Of a DNA stretch of 64,000 bases, positions 25,101 through 35,038 are shown piece by piece (position 1 is the first letter of the stretch; every line of letters starts with the position of its first letter). The DNA lies in contig CM037462.1 of assembly GCA_021014325.1 (NCBI GenBank), positions 18,062,135 to 18,126,134 of the forward strand, given 5' to 3'. Source of the DNA: Plazaster borealis. Taxonomy: Eukaryota; Echinodermata; Asteroidea; Forcipulatida; Labidiasteridae. The notes beneath the pieces are model-generated. The model was not told where the DNA came from and did not search any database. It saw only the letters and a list, made by a program, of their open reading frames with translations. The position numbers and the translations under genes were made by a program.

Positions 25101-25129
25101 AAAACGAGAAGCCCAAGGAAGATGTGTAG
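7193..25129 (+). CDS. SLC44A1: Choline transporter-like protein 1 (SLC44A1/CTL1), first exon missing
   Basis: Multi-pass membrane choline transporter of the CTL/SLC44 family. Coding exons read in phase: 7193-7285, 8148-8290, 9006-9218, 9965-10131, 11291-11380, 12023-12156, 13121-13307, 13427-13595, 14028-14168, 15081-15196, 15644-15681, 16443-16571, then 20710-20802 or 21783-21875, 23264-23359, 24851-25129 (TAG). All introns are GT-AG. With one of the two alternative exons this gives 695 residues plus the missing start; human CTL1 is about 657. Recognisable family motifs are RSCTD before the first helix, [10 protein letters not shown] after it, [42 protein letters not shown], and the late [14 protein letters not shown] segment. 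The N-terminal loop has potential N-glycosylation sites (NIS, NDT, NSS). The closest match is CTL1 rather than CTL2-5. The C-terminal tail is longer and more acidic than the human one. Confidence 0.95.
8525..8990. repeat. Degenerate tgaatca-type minisatellite in SLC44A1 intron
   Basis: Runs of gaatc-atgaatc-gtgaatc with a basic period of about 7 bp cover roughly 8525-8810 and 8905-8985, split by AT-rich sequence. The array lies in the intron between coding exons 8148-8290 and 9006-9218. It has many substitutions and no coding content. Confidence 0.8.
9520..9870 (-). mobile_element. tRNA-derived SINE
   Basis: On the minus strand it starts with an A-box-like tract (agtggccgagcggataagag) and has a B-box GGTTCGAGTCC about 60 bp on, followed by a tRNA-unrelated body (cttgtgtccttaagcaagac). 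Near-copies occur at 43060-43345 (minus) and 46715-47030 (plus). It is inserted in the SLC44A1 intron upstream of exon 9965-10131. Confidence 0.75.
10167..10543. mobile_element. TTAA-type MITE family B
   Basis: Ends are tcaaagggtctgtatacgtt and ccaaacgtatacaatccatt with TTAA. The interior has gaatctgagaagcgttattg, caatatctcaaaaacgctac and ttttggtatatatctgcaac. Copies also lie at 48151-48640, 59564-59959 and 61750-62079. Confidence 0.75.
10560..10880 (-). mobile_element. Dispersed repeat with hammerhead-like hairpin
   Basis: Shares ttctactgccgcagagtaga, agttctgaaaagaactgtcc and gggactactactttg with 45240-45580 and 50440-50860. On the minus strand it contains ctcctgaccatgactagagc, agactagttgaaatg: a hairpin with CTGA before and GAAA after an ACTAG stem. 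It is intronic in SLC44A1. Confidence 0.65.
11405..11605 (+). repeat. Dispersed repeat (ctgccgactctccctgattc)
   Basis: Other copies at 24605-24805 and 52610-52805 share aaaccaatctttc, ctccctgattatggaaa, attatgttgaatg and ttgcaagatgcaa. About 200 bp, ending with the same ggc(t/a)gctctg that starts it. No terminal inversion is visible. The ORFs through it are incidental. Confidence 0.7.
12955..13035. repeat. 24-bp tandem repeat, three copies
   Basis: The unit caaaatcgagatacaacgtt with tttg is repeated three times in the SLC44A1 intron just before exon 13121-13307. Confidence 0.85.
13796..13960. repeat. 18-bp tandem repeat, about nine copies
   Basis: The unit ggccctatcatcaaccgg recurs with small changes (cttatcgtc, catattgtc). 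It is intronic, between exons 13427-13595 and 14028-14168. The period is a multiple of three, but nothing suggests it is translated. Confidence 0.88.
14159..14690. repeat. SLC44A1: 102-bp minisatellite spanning an SLC44A1 splice donor
   Basis: About six units start near 14159, 14264, 14366, 14468, 14570 and 14674 (spacing 102-105 bp), followed by degenerate pieces to about 14860. Unit 1 contains the real end of exon 14028-14168 (ATTCAGATGAA then GTAGGT). Units 2-5 keep ATTCAAATGAA/GTAGGT (ATCC in unit 3) and have an acceptor-like tract ending TATAG, TGTAG or TTTAG immediately before it. The array therefore arose by amplification of an exon-intron junction. Confidence 0.9.
16130..16310. repeat. 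Dispersed repeat (caaatcaactgccaccaggg type)
   Basis: Shares gatacccatgcctacatcct, ccgtaaggatgttgac-like and agggttacccc sequence with 7560-7790 and 20040-20170. It is intronic, just upstream of SLC44A1 exon 16443-16571. Orientation varies between copies. Confidence 0.6.
18146..18519 (+). mobile_element. TTAA-flanked MITE family A, full length
   Basis: Runs from ttaatggcactgtacacgtt to ccaaacgtgtacgataattt followed by TAA, inside the long SLC44A1 intron. It is one of the best-preserved copies and shares long identical stretches with 6210-6588. Confidence 0.75.
19719..19908. mobile_element. Fold-back repeat family C
   Basis: Arms read tcatagagctgcttaagcac and, inverted, gctcaagcagctctatgaa. 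The middle carries aaggttaccagccaaaatac and gtgactggtatcctgctaat. Related copies are at 24161-24442 (diverged), 40622-40795, 40984-41170 and 58479-58650, with fragments at 1995-2098 and 52520-52605. Confidence 0.75.
20710..20802 (+). CDS. SLC44A1: SLC44A1 alternative exon A (late membrane segment)
   Basis: A 93-nt, phase 0-0 exon flanked by an acceptor (tcatcgacag) and a donor (gtatgg). It encodes 31 residues containing [20 protein letters not shown] and ending SIYE. It aligns without gaps to exon B at 21783-21875, and both correspond to the single human CTL1 segment ending FLSIYE. Either exon joins the upstream exon ending at 16571 and the downstream exon at 23264 in frame. Confidence 0.88.
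21783..21875 (+). CDS. SLC44A1: SLC44A1 alternative exon B (same membrane segment)
   Basis: A 93-nt, phase 0-0 exon with a pyrimidine-rich acceptor (accctgtatag) and a strong donor (gtaagg). It encodes [20 protein letters not shown] followed by CFLSVYE. Length, phase and the FYAV, IFAY and S-Y-E positions match exon A, so the two are an old tandem exon duplication and look mutually exclusive. Including both would keep the frame but add a second copy of one helix. The purely C/T-rich DNA upstream (21430-21780) is a degenerate repeat that serves as the polypyrimidine tract. Confidence 0.85.
22775..23110. repeat. Repeat remnants with SINE-like B-box
   Basis: Includes gtgtgataatcactgtgtac, then ggtgagattcgaacccacaa and, inverted, acagtgcttatcacacattg, forming a fold-back of about 150 bp at 22955-23105. 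A related fragment lies at 5785-5885. The contained ORFs are not genes. Confidence 0.5.
24605..24805 (+). repeat. Dispersed repeat just before the last SLC44A1 exon
   Basis: Copy of the repeat at 11405-11605, ending about 45 bp upstream of the last coding exon. An open frame starting inside the repeat and running into the exon is therefore not the real start of the coding sequence; the acceptor at 24849-24850 is. Confidence 0.72.
24851..25129 (+). CDS. SLC44A1: SLC44A1 last coding exon with acidic repetitive tail
   Basis: It follows the acceptor ttgaccag, begins [10 protein letters not shown] (human: EFVENSRKAM) and ends at TAG 25127-25129. The 92 residues are Lys/Glu-rich and cytosolic by analogy with human CTL1, and carry an EEEEEE run and a PLKS stretch comparable to human LKPML. 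The tail ends in a perfect 24-bp duplication at 25073-25096 and 25097-25120 that encodes DENEKPKE twice. Confidence 0.93.
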   Translation, partial: EFVTNSSEALDNLKKKKRGRSEAIPGEDAADAATPAHVILKEEEEEEKSSPPPSGDVQEAEEKQPLKSAEDGRGDENEKPKEDENEKPKEDV

Positions 25130-27208
25130 AAGGAGATTAATATTCGAGAAGAGGGGACAGTCATCTCCAAAATGGAACGGGAGCGGTAGCATTCAAGGGA
25201 AATTATGCTTTGGTTTGTCCGAATTCTATCAAATTACAGCTATCAGAAAATCGGAAGGGTTGGGTTACAACAAATGTATGTTCGTTATCAAAGTTTAAGA
25301 TGCCAGTTTCGTAGAAGGGGTTTCTGGTAAAGAACCAAAATGTATCTTAATTGAACGGAAGTTTAAAAAGGACTGCCCCGAGCATGGAGGGGTCGGAATA
25401 AAATTCAACATCTGAGTTGAGTTTTGCAATTTGAAATTTGAAGAAAAAACACCATGTTGATAACTGGTGCTGAATGAGATTTTTTTTTTTTTTTTTTTTT
25501 TAAGAGCAGGAAAGAACACTTTTTCAGAAATTGTGTGCTTGCATCCAGAAGTTGAGAAGTTTAAAAGACGTATAATTTAAACCGACATCTATTGCTGTAA
25601 AACAGCTATTCAGATCTGAATTTTCAGTTAATATTGGCGGGGGGGTTTCAGTCGGGAAAACGTAAACTTTATTGGTTGTTTTTATACTTGAATATTCGTT
25701 TTGATTATTAGAATTGTTGAGCAAGAGAATGTGGTGGTAGTTAATATCGTAGAGTTTTGGTGGACATCGGCAAACCTTGTGTACATATAGTGTTTAAGTT
25801 TGTTGCAGCGATTGTTTGAGTGTCGTAAAGTTTTGTGAAGAATTGCAGTGGCTGGATGAGCTTGAGTTTGCAGTTTGCGACTTTGCAGGGGCAGTGGTGA
25901 GCACTTTGAGCTTGAACTTGGGTAACCTCTGTTTAGGGAAGGTCGATCAGGGGAGGGGATTCCATACACAAGTGTGACTTGTTCATCTGACGTCACGTTT
26001 TGATAAATCTTGGTTGCGCCGTTTATGGTCAGATGCCCTGTGTGCTACTGTGCAGTGCGTATTTCGGTGTCGCAGGTTCGGTTAGACACACACCGTAGCT
26101 TTACCTGCCGTGGACTCTCAAATGACAGACCATGGGCAGACAGTCTTGCCGCATGTAACATCAGTGCGAGGGTCTTTTTGCCCCTTTGCAGTGGGATGGC
26201 TGAGAGAGGTCATTTGAGGTCACTCCGTGGTGCAGTCAGAAAATTATGATGTATGAAGGAATCTGCTCAGAATGATGCATGGAAAGGGTTATAAATCACT
26301 TTGCATTGATACAGCATTGATGCTAGAAAAAGTGTCAAGATTATTTGTGGGGTATTTTTCCTTCTTTTTTCTAATGTTTAATCTTGAATGCATGTAAACA
26401 TTCATATTATGGTAATCTGTAGCTTATGAAAGAAATTCAACTTTAAATCTCTTTCGCTTTTTGCTTGAATTATGTGTCTTTATATACCTAGTAACTGTAT
26501 GTAATGAAGTATAATGTAAATATACATGTTCTTCGTGGCAATTGGAGATAGGTTGACCAAAACTCCATCAAACACTGGTACTACACTCGGCCACTAAAGA
26601 CAGATTTGTACTACACTCAGTCACTAAAGACAGATTGGTTTAGCTCAACTGCTTTGCAGTAGCAAGTTCAACAGATTGCAACAGCTTACCGACTCTTATA
26701 AACTAGGATACCTAGCCTCATGCTATAATGGACCTTTAAATTTGGAGCTACATGGAGTACATGACCCCTGTAGTGTTGCCCTGGTCTTTGCCTTGGGTGT
26801 CCTTTCCTCTGATTGTCCCCCTTCCTCAGGAAAAAATGACTTCTTCTTTCCAGGTTTTCAGTACTGAGTACATTGTAATTATTCTTCCTACTCTCGGTAA
26901 CCCTTTCCAGGGAGTTGACCAATCATTTGAAACCATTGAACTTCACGAGTTGTGTATGGTTGAACAAGTATGTTTTAATATTCACTACCTTATGGAGACC
27001 GAGGGAAAAAAACCACAAAAGGTCTCCATAGGGGATTTCTAAAGACTGGGGTGCTACACAAGTGAATTTTGTACAAAGTATGGGAGGATGTTAAGTACAG
27101 GGACAAAGGAAAGAACACAAGATGTCTCCACATGGATGTACAAAATAGGAACGGTGCACAGAACTGTGTTTCTGTGTGTACTTGGACCAGATTGTAGGTC
27201 TCGAAGCC

Positions 27209-27352
27209 TGGGGCCGATTTCACAAAGAGATAAGACTAGTCTTATCTGAAGTTAGGATCAGTAACTGGTCTTAACTTCAGACTAGTCCTATCTCTTAGCA
27301 TTGCCTATAGGACTAGTCCTAAGTTAGGAAGAGTTTTGTGAAATCTACCCCT
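27209..27352. mobile_element. Palindromic repeat (gatttcacaaagagataaga)
   Basis: Starts ggccgatttcacaaagagat and ends agagttttgtgaaatctacc. Internal arms alternate actagtcttatctgaagtta with taagttaggaagagt. A second, nearly identical copy is at 33140-33284 in a DOHH intron. Confidence 0.75.
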
Positions 27353-28377
27353 GGTCGTGGTCTCAGATTGGCCTGCAAATGTCTGGGGAGGCATGGTCTC
27401 TGAACCCCTTGGAAAGGCCTTGGTTTGGTCTTGGTCTCGGTTTGGACTTCCTTGTCTTGCCAACACCAACTTGTAATGTGTAGATACTTGCAACACATAT
27501 TGCAGGCTGGCACAAAGTTTATCTATCATTCAAAAACACAGTGGATGATATTGATTGGTCAGACAGTAGTTAGAAACATCTGCCTGGTTGAATTTGATGG
27601 GTCTGGAGTCAGTTGGGTATCATCATGGAAGAAAGAAATATATTTATTTCCTCCATGTTACCGTGTAGGTGTAAGAGTGAACAATTTTATTACATGAATT
27701 TCAAAGTTAGAAGAATTTGTATATAATATTTCACATTGGTGTAAGGGTAGAACCAAGAATATAAGAAAATCAATATAGTTTAATAATTTTCCAAATATAC
27801 ATTCTACAAAGGTGCACATAAATGCTTGGATGGCGAGGTGTAAACATTCTTAATATGAATTATCAGGACATAATTATCAGAAATACTAATATTGTAATCT
27901 TTAAATTGTGTATTTTTTGAAAAGGAAACGATGTGCCTTTTGGATGGAAGAGTTTAAAATGGTGGTTTGATGTATTTAAATTTAGTGTTTCATCGTGTTA
28001 ACGTAATTCTAGAAGGTTGGATGTTTAGTACTAGTTTGCATGCTTCAAGTATTACTAAAATGCTACCACTATGAGCGACTGTATTATGTATAAATGTCTA
28101 ACACAACGACATCTTGAAATTTACAAAGTTGGTGTCCCAGTATTTGTAGCCAAGATTTTATTTTCTAAATTCTAAACTATCAAGGTGCAATGTGAAACGA
28201 TCTACTTTAAAATTTCGGACACAACGAAGCTAGTAAGGTCCCTGACAATTTAGTTGCTCGGCAGCTTTAGAAAGTAAGCATGCCTGCAGTTTTTCATTTG
28301 TACAGAATGGCTTAGCAACTTAGCTTAACTTCATGCTTCTACGCTTGGTAACATTTTCCAGCATTTAACTACAAGGG

Positions 28378-29120
28378 TTGTGTGTATGGCGGCACAACCT
28401 GCATAGAACTAACTATGGACTGTGTAGATACATCCACTGCATGATATCATTACAGGCTGGAATAGTTTATCTGGCATTCGAAACCACAGTGGATGATATT
28501 GAATGGTCAGACAGTAGGAGGGTTGGCTGTGTACTTTGTAGACGCATTCACCACATGATATCATACTGCAGGCTGGTTTCTCATCATTCACTTAGGTGAT
28601 ATTGAATGGTCAGACAGTAGGAGGGTTGGATGTGTAGATGCATTCACCACATGAAATCACACTGTTGGCTGGTATAATTTATCATCATTCACAGTGGGTG
28701 ATATTGACTGGTCAGACAGTAGGAGGGTTGGATGTGTAGATGCATTCACCACATGAAATCACACTGTTGGCTGGTATAATTTATCATCATTCACAGTGGG
28801 TGATATTGAATGGTCAGACAGTAGGAGGGTTGGATGTGTAGATGCATTCACCACATGAAATCACACTGTTGGCTGGTATAATTTATCATCATTCACAGTG
28901 GGTGATATTGACTGGTCAGACAGTAGGAGGGTTGGATGTGTAGACGCATTCACCACATGAAATCACACTGTTGGCTGGTATAATTTATCATCTTTCACAC
29001 TGGGTGATATTGAATGGTCAGACAGTAGGAGGGTTGACTGTGTGGACTCATTCACCACATGACATCATACAGCGAGCCGTCATAGTTTATCATTCAAAAC
29101 CACATTGAATGATAATAATA
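28378..29120 (+). repeat. ~102-bp satellite cluster, forward
   Basis: About six to seven units, each containing attgaatggtcagacagtag, then gagggttggatgtgtagatg, cattcaccacatgaaatcac and ctggtataatttatcatc. The central units are almost identical. A lone related unit is at about 27484-27570. The same sequence in reverse orientation forms the cluster at 54400-55020. Confidence 0.88.
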
Positions 29121-31090
29121 ATCAGACAGTGGGAGGGTTTATTTTTTAATTTAGTTATTTTTAGTTCTGAAGGTAAACCAATTACACAAGCATAATAATT
29201 AATGCACCTCTTTCTTTACTGAAACACTTTCAAATTATCGTGTTTTCTGTCTTGAAATCCTAAATCATTGGGAAAATGTATTCTCATACTCTTGCCTACT
29301 TCCCATTTTGTAACATATATTTTGTTTTCTTTTTACTGCAATAACTATTGTATTCACAATATGGTATAACTTCATAGCATAATATGATATATGTAGCATG
29401 ATAGAGAGTCTTTTTGGGAGTGGTAAAATGGTGGAACAGTGGCTTCAATAGTACTACAGTAACCGTCTCTTCCATTGGATTTTAATTTTCGATTTTAACC
29501 TTTGCCTTTATATTTTGCCATTTATATTATATTTTCTACTTTTTTATACTTCGGGAACTGTCTGTGTATTTTGGTTTTCAAAAGACTATTTTTTGGTTTT
29601 TGTCACGACAAGGAGTGAATATTTAGTTAGCTTACCGATTTGTTTTAGTTTTACTTTTACAATAAGTAAGCAATCCTTTTTTATGTAAAATTATGTTAAT
29701 TTTTGTTTAGTTGAGCTTGCTTGACTTATTTAGCCTTACCCATGAAATATGCTAATTACATTTACCCATGCGTGGCCTAATGCGTGCAGACACTATTGGT
29801 TGGAAAACACCATAGAGTTGTGCATTTGGCAGACGCACAAACGCAATTTGCGTCACGCCAACATCAGCCCTCACAAATATGCGCGATTTTCCCTCATTTT
29901 GCCAACCGATAATGGAAGGGTGAACGCGCAATGTGCAATTTACATACTTCATGGGAACAATCTGTCGGCTATAATTCAAATTTGTTTTCATAAGGGCCAT
30001 TCTTGACTTAATTGACATCATAGTTTTAGTAATTACAGGGTAAAATGAATGACATTGTTTCCAGAAAACTGTTGCCACAAAGTGGACGAATACAGTTTTT
30101 GTAGGAGTCGGGTATAAATATTTTGTTCAACCGGTCACAAAGTAAAGATTCCGTGATATGAATATGCTAATTAATTATAAATTCACCTATAAGTTTTATG
30201 GTCGAAAAAGAATTAACATTTTATGTATGTAATGCTAGAAAAGTTCACAAGTATTGAACACTTTTCTTCTGGGGCGATTGTTTTTGCCGTCTGAAATTAA
30301 GACAAATCACATTCTGCTATGTCTAAGTTGCACTTTTGTACTCAGTTTGAATTAAAATGTGAAATTCCTTAAATTAATGGATTTACTTGATGTCTTATTT
30401 CATCAGATTTTCAGTATCTTAGAGTGTCACACTTTAGCACACTTTAGGGGCCGTCCAAAGTTATCCACATTTTCACAAAGAGTATGAAGAGGGGAGGGGT
30501 GTCCGAGACCATGTATGACTTGAGAAGGTATGTAAAATGTTGACATTTAAACAATGTACATCAATTTTGAAAGAATTGTTTTGATAAATACCACTTTGGG
30601 GGAGGGAGGGGGTCCTCAAAAGTAGTACTTTCTGTATGACCTGAAAAATGTTGACAACTTTGGCAGTCCCTTACAAACAACACAAAATTAATTAGAGATG
30701 GAATAATGTTATGATATTACCATGCTTTCTTTATTATTATATTTATTCAGTTTTACAAAAAATATGTGGTCTTAACAAGCGTGCATATCTTGTGTAAGTT
30801 GAGGACTTTGACCAAGCGACATATCATTGGACATGAGACGAGCGGTCATAGAGCCAGGTATTCGATTGGCTACCAAAGTCAATGACTATATGACACCATG
30901 CAATTATCACTAACTGCACGTTTCCTGTAAAATATTCTCACATAAACCAAAAACCTATGCATAACCTTGGGTAGTTCAGCGTTTGGACCGTTTTCGTTAT
31001 AGCTCCGCGCTCAGAGATGAAGGAGAAAGCTTTTCCAACTACGCCCTCAACGACACGTCAAGACACAGTCCATTTTTGCCAGGTCTCTAA

Positions 31091-31256
31091 ATTGGTGGGC
31101 AAAGTGCCCTCAACGCGGAGGGTTTCAGTGTGATCGGGAGAGCTATTTAATAAAGAACGTCCAGAATCGGGTCTCTGAATTGGTGGGCAAAGCGCCCTCA
31201 TGCGGAGGGTTTCCGTGTGATCGGGAGAGCTATTAAATAAAGAACGTCCAGAATCT
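31091..31256. repeat. Tandem duplication of a ~85-bp unit
   Basis: Two copies of ctctaaattggtgggcaaag (second: ctctgaattggtgggcaaag) through gcggagggtttc, gtgatcgggagagctatt and aataaagaacgtccagaatc. The copies differ by few bases and short indels. Confidence 0.85.
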
Positions 31257-31472
31257 GGACTAAACCTTGGGCTACAAAAGCCAAGAAAACTTGAAAAAGT
31301 TTTCCATAGATGATCAGTTGCAGGGATGGGACCCTACTTTATGACCTAAGTCGCTCATACAGATTAAATTCAATCAAATAAGCTTGAACATCTGGCTTCT
31401 GCTAGTTTGAAAAAATTACAAAGTTTGCAATGCCATTTTTGTTGTACCAGTGTGTAATATGGGGCATGTCAT

Positions 31473-31719
31473 CACTTAGTCTTGGATCCAAGACGCTCCA
31501 GTTGTGTAATCACGAATGGTCACGGGAAAACCTTGTTACCGCTAGAGGGCACTATCATTCCTGTAACTGCTATCACACACGAACTGCTATAAATGCAGTG
31601 GTTACACAGAAATTATAGCACCCTCTGGCGGCGAGCGGTTCGTGGGGCGATAGCAGTTAGGTTTCGTGACTACATGTATTCATGACTACACAACTGGAGC
31701 GTCTTGGAACCAAGACTAG
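31473..31719. mobile_element. Fold-back MITE sharing AGTCTTGG..CCAAGACG ends
   Basis: The left end TTAGTCTTGGATCCAAGACG and the right end CGTCTTGGAACCAAGACTAG are inverted copies, with arms of about 45 bp running through ctccagttgtgtaatcacg. Its terminal palindrome matches that of the element at 1371-1519, although the interiors differ. Confidence 0.8.
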
Positions 31720-31762
31720 TCATCATTATGCAAATTGTCTCTTTGATTTTACTGCTGTGTGT

Positions 31763-31984
31763 AAAGGCCATGCCACACGGGGCAATATTTTCAGGCAACT
31801 TGGAGGCAACCAACTGCACTACATGCACGAGGAACACTTTGGCAGCACAAGAGACATTCTTTTAGCTGTAACTCACTATCCCCAGGACAATAATGAGAAA
31901 CTTGATATGAGAATGAATTTTCTTCTTGAAGATTGCCTGGAGCTGGTTAGCTGTAAATTGCCTCGTGTGACATGGTCTTAATGG
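31763..31984. mobile_element. Inverted-end repeat, second copy
   Basis: Runs from aaggccatgccacacggggc to attgcctcgtgtgacatggt. It shares ggcaacttggaggcaaccaac and the gattgcctgga segment with 6878-7092. Confidence 0.68.
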
Positions 31985-32685
31985 TCTATTCTTGTTCACA
32001 TGCAAATTTGTAACAAATACTATCAGCCATTAAGTACAAATGCAGCCCTGAAGTGCTATGCGTATAGTGAAGAAACAAAATGCCGCAACTATTGCCCTTT
32101 TTCGAAACCACATCTTTGGCTTTCACTGCAGCATTAGCTCCCTACACCTATCTGAAGCCCCATACCGAAGACCATTTTTTTTCAAAATAACTGACGGAAC
32201 TTGAGCTGAATTCAAAGCTGTGATTTCCAAAAGGTCCACTGCTTCTTAGATTGACATTGGTAGACTGGCCACTTATAATAATTTGAGAGCTCTCTGGTTC
32301 ACATAAAATACGGTGCTGTATCGTTTACATGGACCTAGCTTGTGACCGAGTCAAGTCTACTATGTAACACGTACCAGTCAATCCCATATATATGGGGAAG
32401 GACTTTCTGCCAAGTCTTTTCCATCCGTTTCATGTACAGAGGGTTTTTACTAACAAAGCAAATAATTGCATTTAAATATGTTGCACAGTGTTGTAGACAT
32501 TGTAGGTTAAGGTTAGAGCATGCAAGACTTGAATTCTAGAGTATATTTCGGCAGTTAATTGTGCAACAAATAACTGTTTTGGTTGTAACTTTGTTGACAA
32601 CTGAGAACCCAATCAACACAGCTTTTTGATGCAGCTAATTTGCCTGTCCAAACGGCATCCACAAAAAACATGCTATATACCATCG

Positions 32686-35038
32686 TTAAGCAGATGGTTC
32701 TGATGTTGTGGAACCCACTTTTGAGAGTCCATCACAATACTGAAATTCGCTACTGGTCTCATGCTCCCCCATGTCAAGCGCGACCACACAGCTCTCTCTA
32801 ACAACCCTCTCCTCATCCGTTAAGTATTCCTTGAGCTTATCCAGGCAATCCTCCTGAGCAATGGAACCCAAGGCCTCTGCGCACTCATGCCGAACCATGG
32901 AGTTCTCTTCGGATTTCCCGAGGGCCTCGAGAAGTTGCGGGATGCAGGCTCTGTGCTGCATCTGTCCGAGAACGTAGGCTATCTCGTGCCTAAAGAGTGC
33001 ACTTTTACACTGTAGACCTAAAATTAGAAAAAGTAGAAAGAGCATTTAGCAGTGTTGTAGGTCTCGAGACCGGTCTGGGACCTTCATGGTCTCAGTCTTG
33101 GTCTCGAACTTCTGGTCCCGGTCTCGGTCTTGAACCTTCAGGGGCCGATTTCACAAAGAGATAAGACTAGTCTTATCTGAAGTTAGGACCAGTAACTGGT
33201 CTTAACTTAAGACTAGTCCTATCTCTTAGCATTGCCTAGGACTAGTCCTAAGTTTGGAAGAGTTTTGTGAAATCAACCCCAGGTCTGGGTCTCGGTCTTG
33301 GACTCTCCGAGTCTCAGGTCTCAGTCTCAAACTATGGGTCTCAACTACAACACTGGCATTTAGAAGTGAATTTAGAATTTAGATTGGGGAGGGGTGACTA
33401 AGAGGAGAGACAATGCCTACCCTTGGCTAAAGCTCGTACTGCCGGCTCGTCGTTCCTGTTTCTCAAAGCAAACATAGCCCTGTACCTGTCGAAGAGAGAC
33501 GATTCCTCATCCAATAACCTCGCCTGAAGCTCCTCCAGGGTGGCTGTTACGGCTGGTGGAGCAGGATCCACCGATTTGAATGGGTTTGTTGTAATTTGGG
33601 TTTCTTCTTGAGCCCTCTGTTCACTCTGCAACCACTCTATCCTTTGCAAGGCTAACTGGCATGTCTCTGCAATCTGACGTTTGAAGGTTTGGTAAAAAAT
33701 GCAGCATAAAGTTATTCTATAGTATAGGACTGGGAGAGCTAATGTAGAAAAATGTCTCGATAAAATAGAACACAAAGTCAAGATTCAATTGTTATTGATA
33801 TTAATTTACCTCTGTGATGGGGTCGTTTTCATACTTCTTTAAGACACTTAAGATGCTGGGAGAACCAATCGCTCCAAGAGCTTCCCCTGAAATGGTTCAA
33901 TCAATTAAAGATAAAAACTTGACAATTATTAAAATAAATTCTGTGTTGGCCTATACAGGCAGTACTATCTGTGGAGATGATATCATTAACAAAATAATGA
34001 TAACACCAAAATACTTTTGTTTAAAACCAAATTGGCGAAGTTACAGCACTGCAGTGGTGCAACTGCAACATGTTTAACAGTGCCCCCCCCCCCACCTTGG
34101 CTTCCCCCTCCACCTTCCAAGTTCTATTGCGCCCATGCTACAGCTGGGTTTGTATTAAAATAACAGCTTTCTTAAAGGAACATTACAGAATTGGTTTTTG
34201 CTAACAAAACAGTTGCTGGCAGTGTAAGCACTTTATATAATCCACCATCATATACATAAACTGACAAACCTGTAGAAGTTTGAGATCGATCAGCCATCTG
34301 GGTCACGAGAAAATAGTGAAAAACCGATTACACATTTGCATGTGTTATACAATGCATGAATAAAACGCTCATGAGTGATAAACTCCAATCGGAAATTAGT
34401 TTTATTTATTTCTCATCAAATATAGCATTTCAGACAGAAATATTTCTAGGGATGTTTTCTACTATCATCATCATTAGACCGTGTAAGTTTTATGTAAATC
34501 TGTGATCTTCAAGAAAATTTTAATTACCAGTTCTGTAACGTTCCTTAGTTCTTAAGTCACCACAAAATTTACAATTTGCTTAGAATGACTGTTAGTGTTA
34601 CTGTGTTTAGTGTTCAGTAAAAAAAATATAAACAATTGCACCAATCGTGTACAGACATGACAGACAGACAGAATACTGTAAGAACAGGTACACCACACTT
34701 CCAGTCAGGCGCGGTATGTTATTGTTTGGCAATCAATTAAAATAGTTGATTTTGTTTTCACCTGCTTCATGTCTAACGATGGGTTCCTGGTTTACATCTT
34801 CAAGCACACTGACTAGTATTGGAATTGCTTCTTCATCTTGCATCTGACCAAGACAGTACGCAACCTCGTGCTTCAACAAGGCCGAGTCATCGCCGAAACA
34901 CCGTCCGATGCTGGCCACCGCTGCTGGCCCACCGAGATTACGCAACGTAAACAGGGCACGAAATCGCTCCGGGAGAGGTCGGGTTTTGTCGACTAAAACA
35001 TCCCCTATCGACTCAATTTCACTTGTATCTATTGGCAT
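32686..35038 (-). CDS. DOHH: Deoxyhypusine hydroxylase (complete, four exons)
   Basis: Di-iron HEAT-repeat enzyme that hydroxylates deoxyhypusine on eIF5A to complete hypusine. Exons in transcription order: 35038-34762, 33886-33810, 33673-33421, 33017-32686; all GT-AG. The product is 312 aa (human 302). Two HEAT-repeat halves are joined by a linker (about residues 125-160, [11 protein letters not shown]). The four metal-binding His-Glu pairs are present: H57-E58 ([11 protein letters not shown]), H90-E91 (VRHEAGEALG), H213-E214 ([11 protein letters not shown]) and H246-E247 ([10 protein letters not shown]). The start is the ATG giving [10 protein letters not shown]; the frame remains open upstream but that part has no family character. 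The C-terminus [20 protein letters not shown] matches the family end. Confidence 0.96.
33140..33284. mobile_element. Palindromic repeat (gatttcacaaagagataaga)
   Basis: Near-identical to 27209-27352, with both ends and the gactagtcctatctcttagc core. It lies in the last DOHH intron, flanked by a short ggtctcggtcttgga-rich stretch on both sides, into which it seems to have inserted. Confidence 0.75.
34171..34555. mobile_element. MITE-like element in DOHH intron
   Basis: Left end cttaaaggaacattacagaa followed by ttggttttt, and right end accagttctgtaacgttcct followed by TTA. The inverted ends are about 20 bp. It has a family-like layout but no sequence match to families A and B inside. Confidence 0.6.

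Larger units (their letters stand above)
25130..32685. other. 3' flank of SLC44A1 and intergenic repeat-rich DNA
   Basis: An AATAAA lies at 25397-25402, about 270 bp after the SLC44A1 stop, and is a plausible polyadenylation signal. Beyond it are a T-run at 25482-25501, the satellite cluster at 28378-29120, two palindromic repeats and an AT-rich stretch (29150-31000) in which I see nothing structured. No reading frame here combines a start, splice sites and recognisable protein character. Confidence 0.6.

Noticed and set aside
26010..26249. 79-aa ORF after SLC44A1
   Set aside because: No homology, no paralogue and no splice context; likely chance in the 3' flank.
31682..31981. 99-aa ORF
   Set aside because: Lies inside the inverted-end repeat at 31763-31984; similar incidental frames occur in the copy at 6878-7092.
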